Below are positions 1 through 9,128 of a stretch of DNA of 64,000 bases, piece by piece. Source of the DNA: Curtobacterium sp. MCLR17_007 (lineage in GTDB: Bacteria; Actinomycetota; Actinomycetes; Actinomycetales; Microbacteriaceae); the NCBI RefSeq assembly GCF_003234655.2, contig NZ_CP126271.1, positions 3,596,001 through 3,660,000 on the forward strand. The letters are read 5' to 3'. The stretch's first letter is position 1. Each line of letters starts with the position of its first letter. Under the pieces are notes generated by a model. The model did no database searches, had not been told where the DNA came from, and was given only the letters and a program-made list of their open reading frames with translations. A program made the position numbers and the translations under genes.

Positions 1-65
1 CCCCTGCTGCGGCCCGACCCCGATGTGGACCGCTCCATCGGCGTGGCCGTGGGAGACTGGCGACC
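1..65. other. Window edge, no gene assignable
   Basis: No stop codon of an upstream gene lies in these 65 bases in the frames that matter, so I cannot say whether a gene ends before the window. A purine-rich GGGAG at 52-56 lies about 9 bases before the ATG at 66 and can serve as its ribosome binding site. Confidence 0.4.
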
Positions 66-884
66 ATGCCCATCCTCCACAAGGACATGCAGGTCTGCAT
101 CTCGCTCGCGGCCCGACCGAGCAACATCGGCACCCGGTTCCACAACGTCCTGTACGACGAGCTGGGGCTGGACTTCATCTACAAGGCGTTCACCACGACG
201 GACCTGGCGGGCGCCGTCACGGGCATCCGGGCACTCGGGATCCGCGGCTGCTCGGTGTCGATGCCCTTCAAGGAGGCGATCATCCCGCTGGTCGACGTCG
301 TCGAGGACTCGGCGGCCGCTATCCAGTCCGTCAACACCGTGGTGAACGACGACGGCGTGCTCACCGCGTCGAACACCGACTACGAGGCAGTCGCCGCCCT
401 GCTGGCCTCGCACGGCGTCGACACGTCCGCGCGCGTGCTGCTGCGCGGCTCCGGTGGGATGGCGAAGGCGGTCACCGCAGCCTTCCGCGGCGCGGGCTTC
501 GACCACCTGACGGTCGTCGCCCGCAACGCGGACACGGGGCGGGCCCTCGCCGACCAGTACGGCTACGACTGGACGCGCACCGAGGACGAGGCCGGTGACG
601 CCGACCTGCTCGTCAACGTCACGCCCCTCGGGATGGACGGCGACCAGGCGGAGACGCTCGCCTTCGACCAGGCTCGCATCGACGCGGCCCACACGGTCTT
701 CGACGTGGTCGCCTTCCCCTCGGAGACCCCGCTCGTGCGCGCCGGGCGAGCGGCCGACAAGCACGTCATCACGGGTGCCGAGGTCATCGCCCTGCAGGCC
801 GCTCGCCAGTTCGAGCGGTACACGGGCGTCGCCCTGACCGACGACCAGGTGCGGCGCGCGAGCGAGTTCAGCCGCGCTCGGTAG
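66..884 (+). CDS. Shikimate 5-dehydrogenase-like oxidoreductase
   Basis: A 272-residue member of the shikimate dehydrogenase fold, the usual length. Visible are the catalytic Lys69 in SMPFKE, Asn90, the catalytic Asp105 in NTDYEA, a glycine-rich nucleotide loop GSGGMA near 128-133 and NVTPLGM near 184-190. The N-terminal substrate loop, normally containing SxS before SPxxHN, reads LAARPSNIGTRFHN, so the two shikimate-binding serines are not in their usual form. It may therefore act on a shikimate or quinate analogue rather than be the pathway AroE. No other aromatic-pathway gene is nearby. The ATG at 66 is chosen for its Shine-Dalgarno spacing and because the family-like sequence starts there. 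Confidence 0.85.
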   Translation: MPILHKDMQVCISLAARPSNIGTRFHNVLYDELGLDFIYKAFTTTDLAGAVTGIRALGIRGCSVSMPFKEAIIPLVDVVEDSAAAIQSVNTVVNDDGVLTASNTDYEAVAALLASHGVDTSARVLLRGSGGMAKAVTAAFRGAGFDHLTVVARNADTGRALADQYGYDWTRTEDEAGDADLLVNVTPLGMDGDQAETLAFDQARIDAAHTVFDVVAFPSETPLVRAGRAADKHVITGAEVIALQAARQFERYTGVALTDDQVRRASEFSRAR

Positions 885-898
885 CCGGCCACGGTCCG

Positions 899-938
899 GA
901 CCGGGGGCTCGTCACCAGCTGGCACCGCGCCTCCCGTC
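899..938. terminator. Decayed copy of the gene-end inverted repeat
   Basis: The right arm (919-938) matches the 20-base arm of the repeat at 7280-7319. The left arm (899-918) matches its complement at only 14 of 20 positions. It lies between the convergent genes ending at 884 and 937 and includes the first two bases of the complement of the stop codon of the minus-strand gene. It is probably a weakened bidirectional terminator. Confidence 0.5.
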
Positions 939-1377
939 AGCGGTCGGCGCGACCCGTCGCGACCCAGCCGAGCCGGCGGAGCGCCTCGCGGTTGCGGACC
1001 CAGATGAGCGGCTGCATGAGGAAGCCGGGGACGTACGTCATCGGCCCGCTGACCGCGTCCTCGACCATCGTGACCCGGCACCCGCGCGCATGCGGCTCGA
1101 CCGTCAGGGCCACGCGTGCCGCGCCGAGCGGCCAGCCCTCGGGCTGGATCACCAGGCTGCGCGGCGGGTCCCACTCCATCGAGGTGGTGACGTCGTCGAC
1201 CACGAGCGGCCACACACCGAACGAGTGGTGCAGGCGGGTGCCGACGGCCGGCCAGTCCGCCTCCTGCTTGCGCATGCGCGACGCACCCACGACCCACGTG
1301 GGGTAGAGCCAGCCGTCGCGGAGCACCGCGAAGACGGCCTCGGGCGAGCAGCGGATGATGCGGACGTTCTTCGCCAT
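937..1377 (-). CDS. SRPBCC family protein
   Basis: A 146-residue protein with the START/SRPBCC layout: an N-terminal strand beginning MAKNVRII, a helix with SPEAVFAVLRDGWLYPTWV, then alternating beta strands and a long C-terminal helix with a PLIWVRNREALRRL stretch. This fold forms a hydrophobic pocket for small lipids or polyketides; the ligand is unknown. The start at 1377 has GGAGGAG eight bases upstream, and the gene begins six bases after the stop of the upstream flavoprotein gene, so the two are almost certainly co-transcribed. Pairing with a phytoene-desaturase-like enzyme suggests binding or modification of an apolar substrate (inference). Confidence 0.8.
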   Translation of the reverse strand: MAKNVRIIRCSPEAVFAVLRDGWLYPTWVVGASRMRKQEADWPAVGTRLHHSFGVWPLVVDDVTTSMEWDPPRSLVIQPEGWPLGAARVALTVEPHARGCRVTMVEDAVSGPMTYVPGFLMQPLIWVRNREALRRLGWVATGRADR

Positions 1378-1382
1378 GGTGG

Positions 1383-2828
1383 TCACTCCTCCGGGCGCAG
1401 GTCGACGTCCTCGGACAGGCCGAACGTGTGCCGCAGGGCACTGCGCGCCGCGTGCCAGCCTGCCATGCCGTGCACACCGGGCCCGGGAGCCGCAGCTTCG
1501 GACGACAGGTACATGCCGCCGCCCATCCGCCACGGGTCGCTCGAGAGCACGGGGCGTTTGACCAGCTGCCAGAAGCTCGCGGCACCGGCGGCGATGTCTC
1601 CGCCGACGTAGTTCGGGTTGTACTCGCCCATCTGGACGGCGGTGCGGGAACTCGACGCCAGGACGGTGTCGCGGAAACCCGGGGCGAAGCGCTCGATCTG
1701 CCGGGTGACCATCTCGGTCGGGTCGACGTCGGAGCCCGCGGGCACGTGCGCGTACGCCCAGAAGACGTGCCTGCCGGCCGGCGCCCGCGACGGGTCGACG
1801 ACCGTCGGCTCCGCGCCGAGGACGTAGGGCCGGTCGGCGTGCCGCCCGCGGGCGACCGCTCCCTCGGCCTCCGCGATCTCCTGGCGGGTCCCGCCGATGT
1901 GCACGGTGCCCGCCTTCCGGAGCTCGTCGTTGGTCCACGGCACGGCGTCGGACAGCGCGAAGTCCACCTTGGCGGCGGCGTTGCCGAACCGGAACCGGCG
2001 GAGTGCACCCCGGCGCGGCGACGGGATCTGGCTGCCGGCGATCCGCAGCATGCCGGGCACGCTCGTGTCGAACAGCACGGCCTTCGCGGGTGTCAGGTCA
2101 CCGAGCGAGCGGATCTCGCGACCGGTCTCGATCGTGCCCCCGTGCGCGACCAGGTCGGCGGCGAGCGCGTCGACGATCGCCTGGCTGCCGCCGATCGGCA
2201 CCGGCCAGCCCCGTGCGTGCGCGTAGGAGCCGAGCGACAGGGCCGCGGCGGCGGTCGAGAGCGAGGGGACGTGCTGGATCGAGTGCGCGGCGACGCCGGT
2301 CACTATCGCGGGGGCGACGTCCTGGCGGAAGCGTGCGTTCCACGCCCGGCTCCCCTGTTCCAGTGCGCGGAGCCCGAACCGCAGGACCGTGAGCGGGTGG
2401 CGCGGGACGTGCAGCAGCGCGTCGGTCGCGAAGTCGGCGACCTGGTCAGCGCTCCGCGACAGCGGGCCCATCAGGGAGCGGAAGGCGGGGCCGTCGAGCC
2501 CGAGTCCCGCAGCGGTGCGCTCGAGGTCCTGGTAGGCGATGCCCGCGCGGCCGCCGTCGAGCGGGTGACCGTACTGCACCTCGGGCAGCCGGAGCTCGAT
2601 GCGGCGTTCCATCTCGAACAGCCGGAAGAACTCGGACTGCAGCGCCATGGGGTGCACGGCGGAGCAGACGTCGTGGTGGAACCCGGGCAGCGTGAGCTCG
2701 GCCGTGCGGGCTCCCCCGCCGATCGTGTCGTTGCGCTCGACGACCTGCACCGACAGCCCCGCCCGCGCGAGCGTCACCGCGGCGGCGAGCCCGTTGGGTC
2801 CCGCCCCGACCACCACCGCATCGACCAT
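1383..2828 (-). CDS. Phytoene-desaturase-family FAD oxidoreductase
   Basis: A 481-residue flavoprotein. An N-terminal Rossmann motif VVVGAGPNGLAAAV (residues 5-18) is followed by the ER-rich dinucleotide loop (VVERNDTIGGGART) typical of the CrtI/NAD(P)-oxidoreductase family. A C-terminal FAD-contacting segment reads GGGMYLSSEAAAPGPGVHGM. Family members desaturate or isomerise carotenoids or retinoids, but no carotenoid genes are nearby, so the substrate is unassigned. A TAGGCT -10 box (2835-2840, minus strand) sits exactly six bases before the ATG and overlaps the stop codon of the preceding gene, suggesting an own leaderless promoter inside the operon. The SRPBCC gene follows after five bases. 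Confidence 0.85.
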   Translation of the reverse strand: MVDAVVVGAGPNGLAAAVTLARAGLSVQVVERNDTIGGGARTAELTLPGFHHDVCSAVHPMALQSEFFRLFEMERRIELRLPEVQYGHPLDGGRAGIAYQDLERTAAGLGLDGPAFRSLMGPLSRSADQVADFATDALLHVPRHPLTVLRFGLRALEQGSRAWNARFRQDVAPAIVTGVAAHSIQHVPSLSTAAAALSLGSYAHARGWPVPIGGSQAIVDALAADLVAHGGTIETGREIRSLGDLTPAKAVLFDTSVPGMLRIAGSQIPSPRRGALRRFRFGNAAAKVDFALSDAVPWTNDELRKAGTVHIGGTRQEIAEAEGAVARGRHADRPYVLGAEPTVVDPSRAPAGRHVFWAYAHVPAGSDVDPTEMVTRQIERFAPGFRDTVLASSSRTAVQMGEYNPNYVGGDIAAGAASFWQLVKRPVLSSDPWRMGGGMYLSSEAAAPGPGVHGMAGWHAARSALRHTFGLSEDVDLRPEE

Positions 2829-2837
2829 GCCCCGAGC

Positions 2838-3894
<1,057 letters not shown>

Positions 3895-3902
3895 GCGACG
3901 GG

Positions 3903-4448
3903 TCAGAGCACCAGTCCGTACACGGCGACGTCGACGCGTCGCTCCCCCAGCGGCATGCCACTGCGCAGGGTCCCCTCGTGGGTGAACCCGAGCCGCTCGG
4001 CCAGCCCACGGCTGCGCACGTTGTCCGCCGCCGTCCGGATCTCGACCCGGTGCGCGCCCCGCGCCCGCGCGACCTCGACGAGGGCCGATGCCGCGCGCCG
4101 GGCGACCCCGCGGCCCTCCAGTCCGGCGTCGACCCAGTACCCGAGCGACGCCTGCCCCAGGTAGGTGTCGAACGCCAGCGACGCCGCGCCGACGATGCGG
4201 TCCTGCTCGCGGACGACGCACGGCAGCGACCGGTCCATCGCGTACTGGCCGAGCATGTGCTCCGTGTACCGCTCGGTGCCCGCGAGCGTCTGCGGTCCCC
4301 ACGCCCACGGTTCGGCGGCCCGCAGACGGTCGAGGTTCGCGAGCACGAGGTCGTGCACCGGACGCACCGTCGTCAGGTCGCGCAGCGTCAGTGTGTACCC
4401 GTCACCGAGGTCCCGTCCGTACGCCGCCACGTCCTCGACACTAGGCAT
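3903..4448 (-). CDS. GNAT acetyltransferase, RimJ/RimL type
   Basis: A 181-residue N-acetyltransferase. The acetyl-CoA loop of motif A is visible as GLEGRGVARRA, preceded by SLGYWVDAG, with the C-terminal RAAEPW / NVRSRGLAERLGFTHEG features of the ribosomal-protein-serine acetyltransferase subfamily (RimJ/RimL/YdaF). Such enzymes acetylate protein N-termini or small amines; the target here is unknown. It ends eight bases from the convergent membrane-protein gene. Family length and the complete C-terminus (RLGF..EG..R) argue for an intact gene. Confidence 0.85.
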   Translation of the reverse strand: MPSVEDVAAYGRDLGDGYTLTLRDLTTVRPVHDLVLANLDRLRAAEPWAWGPQTLAGTERYTEHMLGQYAMDRSLPCVVREQDRIVGAASLAFDTYLGQASLGYWVDAGLEGRGVARRAASALVEVARARGAHRVEIRTAADNVRSRGLAERLGFTHEGTLRSGMPLGERRVDVAVYGLVL

Positions 4449-4501
4449 GCGCGACGGGCCCCGTCCGGCGTGGAGGGGTCCGTCGCGCGCGGTGGACCGG
4501 A

Positions 4502-5779
4502 CTACTCGTAGCGCAGGGCCTCGATCGGGTTCTGGCGTGCCGCGCGGCGTGCGGGCAGTGTGCCGGCCAGGAACGCGATGGCCATCACGACGAGGATGAT
4601 CGTGATCACCGAGGAGGGTGCGAACTGCAGGATCTGCAGCCCGGGCAGGTCCTTGAGCACGGTCCCGGCGAGCACGTTCGAGATCCCCGTCCCGAGTGCG
4701 ATCGCCACACCGGCGCCGATCGCGCTCCCGAGGAAGCCGATGAAGACGGCCTCGAGCGAGAAGAGCGTGTAGACCTTGCCGCCGCCCATGCCCATCGCCT
4801 TCATGAGCCCGATCTCGCGGGTGCGCTCCTGGACGCTCATCAGCAGCGTGTTGATGATGCCGAACCCGGCCGCGACCAGGGCGATCACCGCGAAGGCGTT
4901 GAGGATGCCCACGATGCCGTTGATCACCGTCTGGAACTGGCCGAGCTGGTCCTGGATCGTCTGGCCCGTGTAGCCGTCCTTCGACAGCGCGCTCTTGACG
5001 GTGGAGGCCGACGCGCCGGATGCCAGCGTGGCCGAGGCGCTGGCGTACGAGGTCGCGATCGACGACGGCTTGCCGGTCTCCTGCGCGGACTGCATGGCGT
5101 CGGTGAGGGCCGCGTTCGCCCCCGCACCGCCGCCGAACAGTGACTCGTTCTGCACGCCGACGACCGTGGCGGTCAGGGTGTGTTCCGTCCCCTGGTAGTC
5201 GTCGACCGCGAAGGTCAGCTGCTTGCCGACGGCGGCCTCCGCACTGCCGAGCCCGAGCGACTTCAGGTCGTTGGTCGGCAGGATCACCTGGTTGGCCGAC
5301 GCGTCGTCGTCGAGCTGCTTCCCCGCGGCCAGGTCGGCCTTGATCTCACCGGCGTTGGCGGTCAGGGCGACGACGTACTTGCCGTTGCCGTCGTACTCGG
5401 CGTACTTCGGCGACAGCGCGACGGCCGGGCGGACGTCCGTCACGCCCGAGATCTTCTTGATGGCGTCGACGTCTGACTGGGACAGGTACGCGAACGACGC
5501 CGGACCGCGGTTGACGCTCTGGTTGGACTCGTCCGGGTCGTACTTCGCGGGCCCGCCGTCGGTCGACCCGGTGTCGGCGGTCTTGGTGATCGTCAACGTC
5601 CCGGTGTCGCCGATGGAGGCCACCTGGGTGTCGATGTAGTTGCCGACGCCCGTGCCGATCGCCGAGGTCAGCGTGATGGTGAACGCGCCGATGAAGATCG
5701 CGATGACGGTGAGCGTGGTGCGGAGCTTCGAGCGGAAGGTGTTGCCGACGGCGGTCCGCAGCAGGTCGAGGAAGTTCAT
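4502..5779 (-). CDS. MacB/FtsX-type ABC transporter permease
   Basis: A 425-residue permease with the four-helix MacB/FtsX plan. One N-terminal helix (about 18-42, TVIAIFIGAFTITLTSAI) is followed by a large extracytoplasmic domain of about 240 residues and three C-terminal helices (FAVIALVAAGFGIINTLLMS, VFIGFLGSAIGAGVAIALG, ITIILVVMAIAFLAGTLPA). It ends in the family signature PARRAARQNPIEALRYE. The ATG overlaps the TGA of the ATPase gene as ATGA (5776-5779), so translation is coupled. Such pairs export peptides, antibiotics or lipoproteins or act as mechanotransducers. The divergent TetR suggests induction by a ligand. Confidence 0.92.
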   Translation of the reverse strand: MNFLDLLRTAVGNTFRSKLRTTLTVIAIFIGAFTITLTSAIGTGVGNYIDTQVASIGDTGTLTITKTADTGSTDGGPAKYDPDESNQSVNRGPASFAYLSQSDVDAIKKISGVTDVRPAVALSPKYAEYDGNGKYVVALTANAGEIKADLAAGKQLDDDASANQVILPTNDLKSLGLGSAEAAVGKQLTFAVDDYQGTEHTLTATVVGVQNESLFGGGAGANAALTDAMQSAQETGKPSSIATSYASASATLASGASASTVKSALSKDGYTGQTIQDQLGQFQTVINGIVGILNAFAVIALVAAGFGIINTLLMSVQERTREIGLMKAMGMGGGKVYTLFSLEAVFIGFLGSAIGAGVAIALGTGISNVLAGTVLKDLPGLQILQFAPSSVITIILVVMAIAFLAGTLPARRAARQNPIEALRYE

Positions 5780-6552
5780 GCGGAGTGCCTTCCGTGGTGC
5801 TCGGGCTGGCCCGGGGCAGTGGGCGCAGCGGCGGCGGGCGCAGCGGCTGCCGGCGCGGGCGCGCCGTCCTCCGACCCGCCCACGATGAGCCCGTCGCGCA
5901 CGTTGACGCTCCGATCGCACCGCGCGGCGAGCTCCTCGTCGTGCGTGACGACGACGAGCGTGATCCCCCGCTCGCGCTGCAGGCCGAACAGCAGGTCCTC
6001 GACGATCTCGCCCGTGTTCGTGTCGAGGTTGCCGGTGGGCTCGTCGGCGAAGATGACGCTCGGCTCCCCCACCAGTGCCCGGGCGATGACGACGCGCTGC
6101 TTCTGTCCGCCGGACAGGTCGTTCGCGTCGCTCCTGGCCTTGTCCGCCAGCCCGAGGGCGTCGAGTGCCGCCATGCCCCGGCGCTTCCGCTCGGCCCCGG
6201 AGACGCCGGCGATCTTGAGCGGGAGCACGACGTTGTCGAGCACCGAGGTCTTGGGCGTCAGGAAGAACTGCTGGAACACGAAGCCGAACGTGCTGTTCCG
6301 TGTGCGGTTGACCTGGCGGGCACTCAGCGACGCGGCGTCCGCTCCGTCGAGCAGGACCTCGCCCGTCGAGGGCCGGTCGAGCAGCGCCAGCAGGTGCATG
6401 AGCGTCGACTTGCCGGACCCGGACTTGCCCACGATCGCCAGGCTCTCGCCCTGGTGCACGGCGAGGGACACCCCCTTCAGTGCATCGAACCGCGTGGAAC
6501 CGCGGCCGTAGGTCCTCGTGAGGTCTCTGGCCTCGAGCACGGGAGTCGTCAT
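5776..6552 (-). CDS. ABC transporter ATP-binding protein (MacB/LolD type)
   Basis: A 258-residue ATPase for the permease encoded just downstream. The Walker A loop GKSGSGKST is at 42-50, the signature LSGGQ at about 145-149, and Walker B plus D-loop VIFADEPTGNLD at about 165-176, with a switch His in VVTHDEE. ADEPTGNLD is the hallmark of the LolD/FtsE/MacB subfamily. The last 30 residues are a low-complexity Ala/Pro tail, longer than usual and probably disordered. Upstream (6580-6593) lies a palindromic operator shared with the divergent TetR gene. Confidence 0.93.
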   Translation of the reverse strand: MTTPVLEARDLTRTYGRGSTRFDALKGVSLAVHQGESLAIVGKSGSGKSTLMHLLALLDRPSTGEVLLDGADAASLSARQVNRTRNSTFGFVFQQFFLTPKTSVLDNVVLPLKIAGVSGAERKRRGMAALDALGLADKARSDANDLSGGQKQRVVIARALVGEPSVIFADEPTGNLDTNTGEIVEDLLFGLQRERGITLVVVTHDEELAARCDRSVNVRDGLIVGGSEDGAPAPAAAAPAAAAPTAPGQPEHHGRHSA

Positions 6553-6579
6553 GGACCCACCGTACTGTCCGATGCACGA

Positions 6580-6593
6580 ATGCAAGTTTGCAT
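6580..6593. promoter_or_regulatory. Palindromic operator between ABC exporter and TetR
   Basis: ATGCAA-GT-TTGCAT, perfect six-base arms, in the 80-base divergent intergenic region. Position and symmetry fit a binding site for the TetR protein starting at 6633, which would then regulate itself and the exporter. The assignment is inferred from location only. Confidence 0.6.
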
Positions 6594-6597
6594 CTGC

Positions 6598-6626
6598 TGT
6601 AGACAGTGTGACGTTCCGGTTACAGT
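6598..6626 (+). promoter_or_regulatory. Candidate leaderless promoter of the TetR gene
   Basis: A TACAGT -10 box (6621-6626) lies six bases before the ATG at 6633. A weak TGTAGA -35 box (6598-6603) stands 17 bases further up. The message would begin at or next to the start codon. Confidence 0.45.
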
Positions 6627-6632
6627 CGTGCC

Positions 6633-7262
6633 ATGCCCGAGACCGCGCCGACCCCTGCACTCGGTCTCCGTGACCGCAAGCGGATCGAGACGCGGCACCG
6701 GATCGCCGAGTCCGCCCGCTCGCTGGCACTCGAGCAGGACATCGACCACACCACGATCGAGCAGATCGCCGCGCGAGCCGACATCTCGCCGCGCACCTTC
6801 TTCAACTACTTCGACAGCAAGGAGGACGCGGTCCTCGGGCACACGGAGCTCGACCTGTCGCCGGAGACCCTCGCGGACCACCTGCGCGCCGTCGCCGGGG
6901 AGCCCGCAGCGCAGGCCGTGGTGGACCTGGCCTTCCTGGTGTTCGGCGAGACCTTCGGCGACGAGCGCGAGCGCGAGACGCGGAAAGAGGTCCTGGTGCG
7001 GTTCCCCCAGCTGATGCGTCGGCAGGTCGCACGGATGACGACCGTCGCCGAGGCGATGACCGGCGCCGTCCGCACGGTGCTCGAGCGGGATCCCGCGTGG
7101 GGGCCGGAGGCTGCGACCCCCCAGGCCGCCGAGATGCTGCTCGGGATGGTGATGACCGCGCTCCGGAGTGCCGCCCGGCACGAGGGCACGGACCCGGACG
7201 AGGTCCGGGTGACCGTGGCGGCGCTGATCCGCGACACGGCGGCGCGGATCAGCGCGGCCTGA
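6633..7262 (+). CDS. TetR family transcriptional regulator
   Basis: A 209-residue regulator. The DNA-binding domain is in the first 60 residues: RIAESARSLALEQDIDHTTIEQIAARADISPRTFFNYFDSKEDAV contains the typical TetR helix-turn-helix ending in FFNYFxSKE. The C-terminal ligand domain is divergent. It is transcribed away from the ABC exporter genes with a palindrome between them, so it most likely represses the exporter until an exported or toxic compound binds. No Shine-Dalgarno sequence is present and a TACAGT box six bases upstream implies a leaderless transcript. Confidence 0.9.
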   Translation: MPETAPTPALGLRDRKRIETRHRIAESARSLALEQDIDHTTIEQIAARADISPRTFFNYFDSKEDAVLGHTELDLSPETLADHLRAVAGEPAAQAVVDLAFLVFGETFGDERERETRKEVLVRFPQLMRRQVARMTTVAEAMTGAVRTVLERDPAWGPEAATPQAAEMLLGMVMTALRSAARHEGTDPDEVRVTVAALIRDTAARISAA

Positions 7263-7279
7263 AACCGCACTCCGCAACG

Positions 7280-7319
7280 GACGGGAGGCGCGGTGCCAGC
7301 TGGCACCGCGCCTCCCGTC
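7280..7319. terminator. Perfect 40-bp inverted-repeat terminator
   Basis: Arms 7280-7299 and 7300-7319 are exact reverse complements (core GGAGGCGCGGTGCCAG). It sits between the convergent TetR gene (ends 7262) and the osmoprotectant operon (ends 7345) and can terminate both. It is a member of the repeat family found at eight sites in the window. Confidence 0.8.
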
Positions 7320-7344
7320 TGTCTGCTGGTCGGGTCCGGACTCG

Positions 7345-8355
7345 TCAGCCCTTGCTGATGAAGCCCTCGTCGACCATCCAGTCGAAGGCGACGTCGGCGG
7401 GTTCGCGCCCCTCGACGTCGACCTGGCGGTTGAGCTCCTGCAGCACCGCGTCGGTCAGCTTCGGCGAGATCTGGTTGTAGACACCGCGCAGCTGCGGGTA
7501 CTCCTCGAGCGTCGCACTGTCGAGCACGGGCGCGACGTTGTACGCGGGGAAGAAGCCCTCGTCGTCCTGCAGCACGTCGAGCCCGAGGGACTTGATGCGA
7601 CCGTCGGTCGTGAAGACCTCGCCGAAGTTGCACCGTCCGCGGTCCGTCGCCGTGTAGACCGTGCCGGTGTCGAGGATGTCGACGTTCCCCTTCGGGATGC
7701 CGTTGTCGCCCGAGCCACCCAGCTCGAGCCCGTACTTCTCGAGCATCGGCTTGAAGCCGTCCGCACGCGAGTTGAACTCGGACTCGACGCAGAACGTGCG
7801 CTGGTCCTTCGGCAGGTCGCCGATCTGCGACAGCTTCGTGATGCCGCCGAGCTCCTCGACCGCCTCCTTCCGCACCGCGAACGCGTACGTGTTGTTCATC
7901 GGTGCGGGCTTCAGCCAGGTCAGGCCGTTGCCGGCGTCCTCCTTGCGGACCGCCTGCCACTGCTCGGTCTTGTCCGGGATGCCCTCCTTGTGGCCCATGT
8001 AGGTCAGCCACGCGGTGCCGGTGTACTCGTACGTCATGTCGGCGTCGTGCCCGGTCATGAGCTGGCGGACGGCGACGCTGCCCGGGACGTTCGTCTCGTC
8101 GGTGACGTCGAACCCGGCGGCCTTCGCCGCGAGCACGCCGATCTTGCCGAGCACGAGCTGCTCGGTGAAGTTCTTCGACGTGACGGTGATGTGGGCACCC
8201 TCGGGCAGGTCGTCGATGCGCTCGATGGAGCCCGGTCCGGCGGCGGGGACGAACGATGCGGCGGGCTGCAGGCCACAGCCGGTCAGCGCCAGGGCGGCGG
8301 CACCGGCGACGAGCGTCGCGGCCAGGCGACGGGTCGTGCGTGAGCGGGTCGTCAT
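7345..8355 (-). CDS. Osmoprotectant ABC transporter substrate-binding lipoprotein
   Basis: A 336-residue binding protein of the OpuAC/OpuBC/ProX type. The N-terminus has an RR-containing signal peptide and a lipobox LTGC with Cys27 as the lipidated residue. The mature part begins with ITVTSKNFTEQLVLGKI, the family signature for quaternary-ammonium binding proteins, and contains YEYTGTAWLTY. It delivers glycine betaine, choline or carnitine to the permeases. It is the last gene of a four-gene operon and its ATG overlaps the preceding stop as ATGA (8352-8355). Confidence 0.92.
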   Translation of the reverse strand: MTTRSRTTRRLAATLVAGAAALALTGCGLQPAASFVPAAGPGSIERIDDLPEGAHITVTSKNFTEQLVLGKIGVLAAKAAGFDVTDETNVPGSVAVRQLMTGHDADMTYEYTGTAWLTYMGHKEGIPDKTEQWQAVRKEDAGNGLTWLKPAPMNNTYAFAVRKEAVEELGGITKLSQIGDLPKDQRTFCVESEFNSRADGFKPMLEKYGLELGGSGDNGIPKGNVDILDTGTVYTATDRGRCNFGEVFTTDGRIKSLGLDVLQDDEGFFPAYNVAPVLDSATLEEYPQLRGVYNQISPKLTDAVLQELNRQVDVEGREPADVAFDWMVDEGFISKG

Positions 8356-9128
8356 CGGAGTCCCTTCGGTCGTGCGACGGTCTCGACGATGCGGCCGAGC
8401 CAGTCGATGGACAGCGCGAGCAGCGCGATGAGGAGCGCTCCGGACACCAGCACCTTGGGCAGGAACAGGTTCACGCCGGTGGTGATGAGCAGCCCGAGCC
8501 CACCGGCGCCGATGAAGGTCGCCAGCGCGGCCGACCCGACCAGCAGCACGAGGGCGGTGCGGATGCCCGCGAGCATGACCGGCACGGCGAGGGGCAGTTC
8601 GACCTTCACCAGGACCGAGAAGGCGCTCATGCCCATGCCACGGCCGGCCTCGACCAGGCGGCCGTCGACGCTCTCGATGCCGATGATGGTGTTGCGGAGC
8701 ACCGGCAGGATCGCGTAGAGCACGAGCGCCACGACGGCGGCCCAGAACGAGAACCCGAGCCAGAACGCGAGCAGGACGACCAGACCGATGGCGGGTGCCG
8801 CCTGCCCGAAGTTGGCGATGGCCAGGATGAAGCCGCTGGCCCGGCGCAGCGGTCCGCGGGTCAGCACGATGCCGAGCGGGATCGCGACCACGAGCACGAT
8901 GACGGTCGACACGATGGTCAGCTGCACGTGCTGCCAGGTGAGCGACAGCAGGCCGGAGGGGTTGAGCGTCGACCGCTCCGTCGCGGTCAGGTCGGCCGTG
9001 GCCAGCCAGACGGCGAACGCGGCGAGCACGACCAGGATCGCGACGGGCTGGATGACGAGCGGCTTCCACGACCCGCTGCGCGTGGTCTTGCCGGTGGTGG
9101 CGGCCGGTTCCACGAGGACGTCAGTCAT
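8352..9128 (-). CDS. Osmoprotectant ABC transporter permease (OpuBB/OpuCB-like)
   Basis: A 258-residue inner-membrane permease with about six helices. The BPD-transport EAA-type loop is visible as VEAGRGMGMSAFSVLVKVELPLAVPVMLAGIR split over about residues 160-192. A 30-residue polar N-terminal extension rich in Thr and Ser precedes the first helix. It overlaps the ATPase gene by eight bases and the binding-protein gene by four. Together with the permease at 10388-11035 it should form a heterodimeric channel, as in OpuC systems with two different permeases. Confidence 0.92.
   Translation of the reverse strand: MTDVLVEPAATTGKTTRSGSWKPLVIQPVAILVVLAAFAVWLATADLTATERSTLNPSGLLSLTWQHVQLTIVSTVIVLVVAIPLGIVLTRGPLRRASGFILAIANFGQAAPAIGLVVLLAFWLGFSFWAAVVALVLYAILPVLRNTIIGIESVDGRLVEAGRGMGMSAFSVLVKVELPLAVPVMLAGIRTALVLLVGSAALATFIGAGGLGLLITTGVNLFLPKVLVSGALLIALLALSIDWLGRIVETVARPKGLR

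Noticed and set aside
1..345. Plus-strand frame from 25 as the C-terminus of an upstream gene
   Set aside because: It overlaps nearly 280 bases of the dehydrogenase gene and shows Arg/Ser/Thr shadow composition.
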